Assembly (NCBI GenBank): GCA_021162805.1
Contig: JAGGXZ010000083.1
Coordinates: 1-35,240, forward strand
DNA length: 35,240 bases
Source of the DNA: Candidatus Poribacteria bacterium
Lineage (GTDB): Bacteria > Poribacteria > WGA-4E > B28-G17
Direction: 5' to 3'
Part shown: one piece after another, positions 30,397 through 35,240 of the stretch
Position numbering within the stretch: the stretch's first letter is position 1
Layout of the letters: the number at the start of each line of letters is the position of its first letter
The notes under the pieces: model-generated
Database searches by the model: none
Seen by the model: only the letters and a program-made list of their open reading frames with translations
Told to the model about the DNA's origin: nothing
Made by a program: the position numbers and the translations under genes

Positions 30397-31662
30397 ATGA
30401 GACCTAAGATGATCTTCGCAGACGAGAGTGGGAACATTTACGACCATCCGGAGCTGGAGATGGCGGGTCGATCCGGCACCAAACTTATCGCCCCTGACGA
30501 GGTGGAGATAATCCCCGCGCCGCCTCATACCCTGTTCTTCACTATGCCTGGTAGAATGCCCGTGGGATGGGATCGTAGGAGGCGGAGGTATGAAGCCATG
30601 GATGAGATGTCCGATATGGTGTGTTATCCTGTAGCTGCCTTCCCACCTCCCGGATACACTCGAACCCTTCTTCCCGCGACGATGCTTTGTGACATAGATT
30701 GTGTTTTACCCCTCTGGGCGTATACGGCGGCCGGTTGGATGGAAGATCAATTCTGGATAGCGGCGGTTAAGGTGGACGATTTCGACAGATGGAATCCCGA
30801 TTATTATGACGTTGAGGAACTTTCACCGAAGATCGAGACCCTACTGGGGAGGTATCCTGAAAACAGACTTATAAGACATCTTTCCAAGTGCGTTACACGG
30901 TATCACTGTTTCAACGCTATGAACCTCTTCTACCGCAGGTGGGAGTGCGGAATTCCCACCTCTCCGGCCTGCAACGCCAGCTGCATCGGATGTCTATCTT
31001 GGCAACCATCGGAGAGGTGCCCCGCCTCACAGGAGCGGATAGACTTCGTGCCGACGGTCGAGGAGATCGTCCAGATCGCCTTGCCGCATCTGGAGGAAGC
31101 TGAGGGCGCGATAGTGAGCTTCGGACAGGGATGTGAGGGCGAGCCCTTGCTTCAAGCCGATTTGATCGCAGAAGCGATCAAGAGGCTCAGATCACAGACC
31201 GATAAGGGAACGATTCACCTTAACACTAACGGCAGTATCCCTTCCAGCGTGGGAAAGCTCTGTGATGTGGGGCTCGATAGCATCCGGATCAGCCTCAACT
31301 CGGCGAGGCCTATCTTTTACCATAGATATTACAAACCCAAAGGTTATTCCTTCGATGACGTCATAGAATCCATGAAAATCGCTAAGTCCCACGGCCTCTT
31401 CCTCTCGATCAATCTGTTGGTTTATCCCGGATTCACCGATGGTGGAGATGAGCTTTGGGCGTTGATGGATCTGATCGATGAGGTGAGACCGGATATGATC
31501 CAGTTGCGAAATTTGAACATAGATCCGGAGCTATATCTCAGGAGCATCAGCTATAGAGGGGGACCGGGGATAGGTATAACGAGGTTTATGAAGGCGATAA
31601 GCGATGAATTTCCGGAGGTTAAATTCGGATATTTCAACAGGCCGAAGGAGATGTTCCGTTGA
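30397..31662 (+). CDS. radical SAM protein with a ~175-residue N-terminal extension
   Basis: The protein (421 residues from the ATG at 30397) contains the radical SAM cluster motif CNASCIGC (CX3CX2C) in its middle, preceded by about 175 residues with PGYTRTLLPATMLCDIDCVLPLWAY and KCVTRYHCFNAMNLFYRRWECG, so at least four extra cysteines are available. FGQGCEGEPLLQADL follows as the GGEP-like segment (GEP with QGCE), and ISLNSARPIFYHRYYKPKGYSFDD continues the barrel. The family is seen in uncultivated bacteria but its reaction is unknown. The EamA exporter gene overlaps its stop. The promoter at 30327 supports the start at 30397 rather than the GTG at 30346. Confidence 0.82.
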   Translation: MRPKMIFADESGNIYDHPELEMAGRSGTKLIAPDEVEIIPAPPHTLFFTMPGRMPVGWDRRRRRYEAMDEMSDMVCYPVAAFPPPGYTRTLLPATMLCDIDCVLPLWAYTAAGWMEDQFWIAAVKVDDFDRWNPDYYDVEELSPKIETLLGRYPENRLIRHLSKCVTRYHCFNAMNLFYRRWECGIPTSPACNASCIGCLSWQPSERCPASQERIDFVPTVEEIVQIALPHLEEAEGAIVSFGQGCEGEPLLQADLIAEAIKRLRSQTDKGTIHLNTNGSIPSSVGKLCDVGLDSIRISLNSARPIFYHRYYKPKGYSFDDVIESMKIAKSHGLFLSINLLVYPGFTDGGDELWALMDLIDEVRPDMIQLRNLNIDPELYLRSISYRGGPGIGITRFMKAISDEFPEVKFGYFNRPKEMFR

Positions 31663-32555
31663 AAAAGGAGATACCAAGTGAGAGCTTGGACCTGAAGGCG
31701 ATATCGCTTATAATGCTTCTATCGCTCTTCTGGGGCGGCAACTCACCTGCCATGAAGATCGCCCTCCGCGACATGCAACCTTTCATATTAGCCGGGCTTC
31801 GCTTCACGCTGGCAGCGGCAGCCGTCTGGGGATGGGCGATTTACAGGGGAATATCGCTTTCACTCAGGCCTTCTGAGCTTCCGCCGCTTATCATCCTGGC
31901 TCTATGTTTTGCCGCTCAGATCTCAACCTTCAACCTAGGCACGCATCTTTCGCTTGCGAGCAGAGCTTCGCTTTTGATAAACACTCATCCCTTCTTCGTG
32001 GCCCTTATGGCCCATTTCTTTATCCCTTCTGACAGGCTTAATTTCAGAAAGGTTATGGGATTGCTGGTGGCTTTCTCAGGAGTAGCATTGATCTTCCGGG
32101 ATAGCATCGTATCAAGCGGCAGATCTCATCTTCTGGGAGATCTGACCCTCGTGCTCAGCGCTTTTATCCTAGGTGTGCAGACGGTCTACACCAAGCGGGT
32201 GGTGCAGGACATGCCGCCGATAAAACTTCTGGCCTGGCAGATGAGCTTTGCCCTGATCCCGTTTTACCTGATGAGCTTTCTTTTTGAGGATCCGACAAGG
32301 TGGAAGGTGAGCGAAAGTGTGGTGGGGATGCTGATCTATCAGGGGATACTCGTTGGTTTTTTCTGTTTCATCACCTGGACGACGCTTTTAAGGAGATATA
32401 GCGCCAGTAAAATAGCCGCCTTTCTGTTCGCCACTCCCATCTTTGGAGTCGCTTTGAGCTGGCTTATCCTGGGAGATAAACTAACAATATGGCTCGGAGC
32501 GGGAACCGCACTTGTAGCGGCGGGGATATACATCGTCAATAGCATCGAAGGTTAG
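31659..32555 (+). CDS. EamA/DMT superfamily transporter
   Basis: The 298-residue protein has ten hydrophobic segments in two EamA repeats; SLFWGGNSPAMKIAL and LAGLRFTLAAAAVWGWA mark the first and VFWGVQTVYTKRV-type ILGVQTVYTKRVV the second. DMT proteins export amino acids, nucleotide sugars or drugs; the substrate is unknown. It starts at a TTG (31659) whose TTGA overlaps the TGA of the radical SAM gene, so translation is coupled and it may export that enzyme's product. Its 3' end overlaps the QueC gene on the other strand by four bases. Confidence 0.9.
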   Translation: MKKEIPSESLDLKAISLIMLLSLFWGGNSPAMKIALRDMQPFILAGLRFTLAAAAVWGWAIYRGISLSLRPSELPPLIILALCFAAQISTFNLGTHLSLASRASLLINTHPFFVALMAHFFIPSDRLNFRKVMGLLVAFSGVALIFRDSIVSSGRSHLLGDLTLVLSAFILGVQTVYTKRVVQDMPPIKLLAWQMSFALIPFYLMSFLFEDPTRWKVSESVVGMLIYQGILVGFFCFITWTTLLRRYSASKIAAFLFATPIFGVALSWLILGDKLTIWLGAGTALVAAGIYIVNSIEG

Positions 32556-33241
32556 CTGCTTTTCCTCCTTTCTAGGAACCACCCCCAGCTCCCAGCTTCC
32601 ACAAGCGCACGTTTGAGCCTTAGGCACGATTCACATCGCCAGCAATGTTCCTCTCCTCCCTCATAGCAGCTCCATACCATTTCCAATGGCGCTCCGATCT
32701 TCCTGCCCATACGGACGATCTCCACCTTGGTCAGATCCTGAGTAGGACTGATGACCCTTACGCCTGTGAGGGTAGAGAAGCTCAAGCTTCGGTTGACCGC
32801 CTTGACGAATTGAGGGGTGTTATCTGGGAAGGTTCGCATCTCCTCAGCGTTAAACCCGACGACGATCAGGTCACATTCTAGACTCTCGGCGAAGGAGGCA
32901 GCGACGTTGATGAACACCCCATTCCTGTTCGGCACCCAGACTGCCCTTGCGGAACGCTCCGTGATATCTCGATCGTCGAGCTGTGAGGGGAGGAGCTGGG
33001 GTAGCTCCTCCTTCCTCCGTACGAGAGCGGTGCGCGTGATCTCGGCAAGCCATTCGAGTTTCACGACCTTATGTTCCACACCATGTTTCCTGCAGATGCA
33101 TCCGGCAGCCTCTACCTCCTTTCGGACCGATCTCTGCCCGTAGTCGAAGGTCAGAGCAAGTGCCAGTTCCGTCTCCAGATAGGCCCATCTGAAGCTGACG
33201 GTTGAGTCCAATCCGCCCGAAAGGAGAACGACTGATCTCAT
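32552..33241 (-). CDS. queC: 7-cyano-7-deazaguanine synthase QueC
   Basis: QueC converts 7-carboxy-7-deazaguanine to preQ0, on the way to queuosine in tRNA, using ATP and ammonia. The 229-residue protein has the PP-loop SGGLDSTVS (about residues 8-16), FDYGQRSVRKEVEAAG, VPNRNGVFINVAASFAE, FPDNTPQFVKAVNR and a C-terminal zinc site CYEGGEEHCWRCESC. No other queuosine genes are nearby. The start overlaps the stop of the Gfo/Idh gene by four bases (ATGA), so the two are co-translated even though their functions appear unrelated. Confidence 0.95.
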   Translation of the reverse strand: MRSVVLLSGGLDSTVSFRWAYLETELALALTFDYGQRSVRKEVEAAGCICRKHGVEHKVVKLEWLAEITRTALVRRKEELPQLLPSQLDDRDITERSARAVWVPNRNGVFINVAASFAESLECDLIVVGFNAEEMRTFPDNTPQFVKAVNRSLSFSTLTGVRVISPTQDLTKVEIVRMGRKIGAPLEMVWSCYEGGEEHCWRCESCLRLKRALVEAGSWGWFLERRKSS

Positions 33242-34368
33242 AACCTGCCTCTCCCCTCCCAGTCGGCGATCATCTCCTTAACGAACTGGGTGCTGAATCC
33301 CTCTTTTCGCAGAACCTCATCGCAATCTACGCTTTTCCTGTCTCTGGGTCCTTTTCCCGTTTGGAGGATGGAGTTGGTCAGCCATGATGTTCGAATCCCA
33401 TTTATCGCCGACGTGTAGTTGATCTGGTATTGCCCCTTGATCAACCCTATGAGGTTATCGATGTTGCTATGGGGATATCCCTCCGGTTTTTCCGGGGTTA
33501 TTTCTTTCGGCTCACCGGATTTGGGAGTTAAGGTGAGCTTTCCGCTTTTGATTTCGATCTTCCCCTCATCGCCTTCCAGTACCACCCATTCCTGAAATCC
33601 GACTTTGGTGTTACCGAGGATGGTTATCGTGCCGGTAGCGCCGTTTTCCATCTCGACGTCCACGACGGCATCTATCTCGATCGGTCGTTCGATCTTTCGG
33701 CCGTCCTGTTCAAAAATATTGCTGGTGTACCCGGTGACGGTTTTGGGGAGCAAGCCTGTTATCCAGAGGAAGATATCCTGCAGGTGGCTTCCCGAATCGT
33801 TCGGCTGGCCACCGCCTGAAAACCTGGGATCCCCTCGCCATCCGCCGCCGCTCCATCTCTGGGCCAGATACACCTCGAACTTTCTGAGTTCGCCTATCAT
33901 TCCATCCCGATAGATCTTCCGGGCGGTCACGTAGAAGGGGCTATAGTGGCGCTGATAGTGGATGAGGAGATGTCTATCGTGCCCGTCGGCTATTTTGGCC
34001 ATCAGGATGGCATCGCCTACTACGTTCGCCATGGGTTTTTCGACGATCACATGTATATCGCTGCGCAGGGCATATTTGGCGTGGATATCGTGCAGGGAAT
34101 GCGGAGAGAAAACCCCAACGATGTCCAGATCCTCTTTGTTTATCATCTCGATGAATTCGTACTCACCGACATATCTTTTTATGCTTCCGGGCTTGAACCC
34201 TTCGACTTGTTCGGCCAGGAAGGATTCAAGCCTATCGAGGACGGCCTCGGAGACATCGGCGGCCGCGACGACCTCGACGTCCGGCCTTCTAGCGAACTCC
34301 CTTGTCCTTCCTCTTCCGGCACCTCCGGGGCCTATGATCCCGACCCGAAGTTTGTCCAAGCTGCTCAT
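33238..34368 (-). CDS. Gfo/Idh/MocA family oxidoreductase
   Basis: The 376-residue protein has the Rossmann start VGIIGPGGAGRGRTREFARRPDVEVVAAADV, the EKP motif in VIVEKPMANV and a C-terminal domain with QRWSGGGWRGDPRFSGGGQPNDSGSHLQDIF, where His of GSHLQD is the candidate catalytic residue. It is not closely similar to the protein at 25682-26680. Substrate unknown. GGAAGGGAAG precedes the ATG, and a good promoter lies 45 bases upstream of the start. It is followed by queC with a four-base overlap. Confidence 0.92.
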   Translation of the reverse strand: MSSLDKLRVGIIGPGGAGRGRTREFARRPDVEVVAAADVSEAVLDRLESFLAEQVEGFKPGSIKRYVGEYEFIEMINKEDLDIVGVFSPHSLHDIHAKYALRSDIHVIVEKPMANVVGDAILMAKIADGHDRHLLIHYQRHYSPFYVTARKIYRDGMIGELRKFEVYLAQRWSGGGWRGDPRFSGGGQPNDSGSHLQDIFLWITGLLPKTVTGYTSNIFEQDGRKIERPIEIDAVVDVEMENGATGTITILGNTKVGFQEWVVLEGDEGKIEIKSGKLTLTPKSGEPKEITPEKPEGYPHSNIDNLIGLIKGQYQINYTSAINGIRTSWLTNSILQTGKGPRDRKSVDCDEVLRKEGFSTQFVKEMIADWEGRGRL

Positions 34369-34412
34369 CTTCCTTCCCTTCCGATCTTCATCTGGTATTT
34401 TAAACGCCCTTT

Positions 34413-34441
34413 ATTTTAACATCGTCACATCGTTATCTCAA
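34413..34441 (-). promoter_or_regulatory. sigma70 promoter of the Gfo/Idh-queC unit
   Basis: On the minus strand TTGAGA (34436-34441) and TAAAAT (34413-34418) are separated by 17 bases, with the ATG about 45 bases downstream. Confidence 0.7.
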
Positions 34442-34489
34442 GCATATTCTGCTTGCAACAATTATCAAAAGCGATGCTCACGGTTCGAT

Positions 34490-34945
34490 CTAATCAAGGC
34501 CGATCACCACAAGTTCCCATCTTCCCCTTTCCGGGTCGCTCTCCTCAACCCTCAGAAACTCCAGAGCCATACATGAATCCAGATATGCCTCGACCAGCTT
34601 AGGACCATTCGCCTCCTGTCGAACGAGCGTTATGGCCTTCAGCGCCTGTCTCCGTGATAGCTGACGTCTGAACAGGGCTCCAACGAACGGTATCGGGATG
34701 GGGATGCGGATGTTCACCCTTTCATCTTTCCCACTATTGAAATCGAGCTCACGGACGTAGATTCGAAACCAGAAGAAGGCTGTCCTGCGGAGAAATTCGG
34801 TAAAGGGACATCTTGTCACCTTCTGAATGCGCCGGATATCAGCCTGGAGCATCTCCGAGTTTAGCGTCCGAGGCACGTCCGGTGTGGTTTCGGCGATCCG
34901 GACGATATCTGCTGCTCGTCGGACGAGTTTTTCTAATCTCTCCAT
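34490..34945 (-). CDS. small protein of unknown function
   Basis: The 151-residue protein has a helical N-terminus (about 1-45) and a middle region with VNIRIPIPIPFVGALFRRQLSRRQALKAI, which resembles the strand-rich motif of SHOCT-like domain proteins in Chloroflexi and Firmicutes. It has no signal peptide or membrane segment. The ATG has GAGGTGAAGAT upstream, so it is probably a real gene. It ends 121 bases before the Gfo/Idh gene start and shares no overlap, and its promoter was not identified. No function can be assigned. Confidence 0.65.
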   Translation of the reverse strand: MERLEKLVRRAADIVRIAETTPDVPRTLNSEMLQADIRRIQKVTRCPFTEFLRRTAFFWFRIYVRELDFNSGKDERVNIRIPIPIPFVGALFRRQLSRRQALKAITLVRQEANGPKLVEAYLDSCMALEFLRVEESDPERGRWELVVIGLD

Positions 34946-35061
34946 ATCTTCACCTCACATCAGGGCTAAGAAACCGACGGTCCTCTTTCGATTCTCAAGC
35001 CATAAGCCTTGAGCCTGTTAAAATGCCTGATTGGGGATGGACCTTGAGAAACTCTATCATA

Positions 35062-35240
35062 ACCCAAGTTGCTATTTGACTTGCATCGAGAGATCCTGCT
35101 TGAAACTACCCAAAAGCAGGAGGAGAAAAATGATAAACAAAGCGATAGCATTATACACCATAATAGACGATCTCCTCAAGGCAATAGGCCATGAACAAGA
35201 TCCCAGAGCCAAGATGAGCGATGCGGAGGTGATAACAACG
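35062..35240 (+). mobile_element. left part of an IS982-like insertion sequence
   Basis: The segment begins at an ACCC string (35062-35065), the type of terminus common in IS982 elements, and continues through a ribosome site into the transposase start. The exact left end cannot be set without the right end, which is outside the window. Confidence 0.5.
35130..35240 (+). CDS. IS982-family transposase, N-terminal 37 residues
   Basis: The frame MINKAIALYTIIDDLLKAIG, then HEQDPRAKMSDAEVITT, is the typical N-terminus of IS982-type DDE transposases (IIDDLLK and KMSDAEVITT). AGGAGGAGAAAA precedes the ATG. It runs off the right edge, so neither the catalytic residues nor intactness can be judged. 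It marks a mobile element at the contig end. Confidence 0.85.
   Translation, partial: MINKAIALYTIIDDLLKAIGHEQDPRAKMSDAEVITT

Overview
The window looks like part of a chromosome (or metagenome contig) of an uncultivated anaerobic bacterium with a cytochrome-rich respiratory chain. It is a bacterium because it carries MurA, AcpS, PdxJ, a RsbW/RsbV pair and sigma70-like promoters with 17-base spacers. Lineage cannot be fixed from sequence alone. The siroheme-dependent heme route, the Cys-type CcmE, abundant DUF433/DUF5615/DUF2283 genes, two Gfo/Idh genes and AGG/AGA-rich arginine codons are compatible with lineages such as Poribacteria or deltaproteobacteria-like groups, but that is a guess.

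Bases 1-17,510 are a nearly continuous minus-strand cluster devoted to making heme and loading it onto cytochromes. In transcription order (high to low coordinates) it holds: a nine-heme NapC/NirT-type membrane cytochrome; a precorrin-2 dehydrogenase-HemA fusion; a HicB-like protein; HemC; a CobA-HemD fusion; a DUF433/DUF5615 pair; AhbC; a retropepsin-like protein; HemB; AhbA; AhbB; HemL; AhbD; a DUF2283 protein; an octaheme hydroxylamine-oxidoreductase-like cytochrome; CcmE with a CXXXY heme site; CcmF; a 34-residue membrane peptide; and a secreted/membrane-anchored protein. Together these give the complete siroheme-dependent route from glutamyl-tRNA to heme b except an identifiable sirohydrochlorin ferrochelatase gene, followed by two pieces of a system I*-like cytochrome c maturation machine and two multiheme cytochromes that would use the product. 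Small accessory genes of toxin-antitoxin type sit between the heme genes, and short-period repeats fill several gaps.

Bases 17,560-21,833 are a scar region: a decayed multiheme cytochrome interrupted by a 121-base inverted-repeat element with a 10-base target duplication, a head-to-head junction with a 5'-truncated ModA-like gene, a glycosidase-like gene with more CGN arginine codons, and a 1,027-base element with the same ends as the small one, carrying a coiled-coil protein gene behind a consensus promoter.

Bases 21,850-28,794 are a plus-strand run: a promoter and structured leader, pdxJ, acpS, a secreted protein, a second coiled-coil nuclease-like gene, a YigZ/IMPACT protein, a small unknown protein, a Gfo/Idh oxidoreductase, an RsbW-like kinase, an RsbV-like STAS protein and murA. 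Bases 28,937-34,945 hold a DegT-type aminotransferase and a radical SAM gene fired from a tight divergent promoter pair, an EamA transporter overlapping the radical SAM gene, and on the minus strand QueC, a second Gfo/Idh protein and a small unknown protein. The right edge enters an IS982-like transposase and the left edge holds the 3' end of another, unidentified gene. No rRNA, tRNA or CRISPR array was seen.
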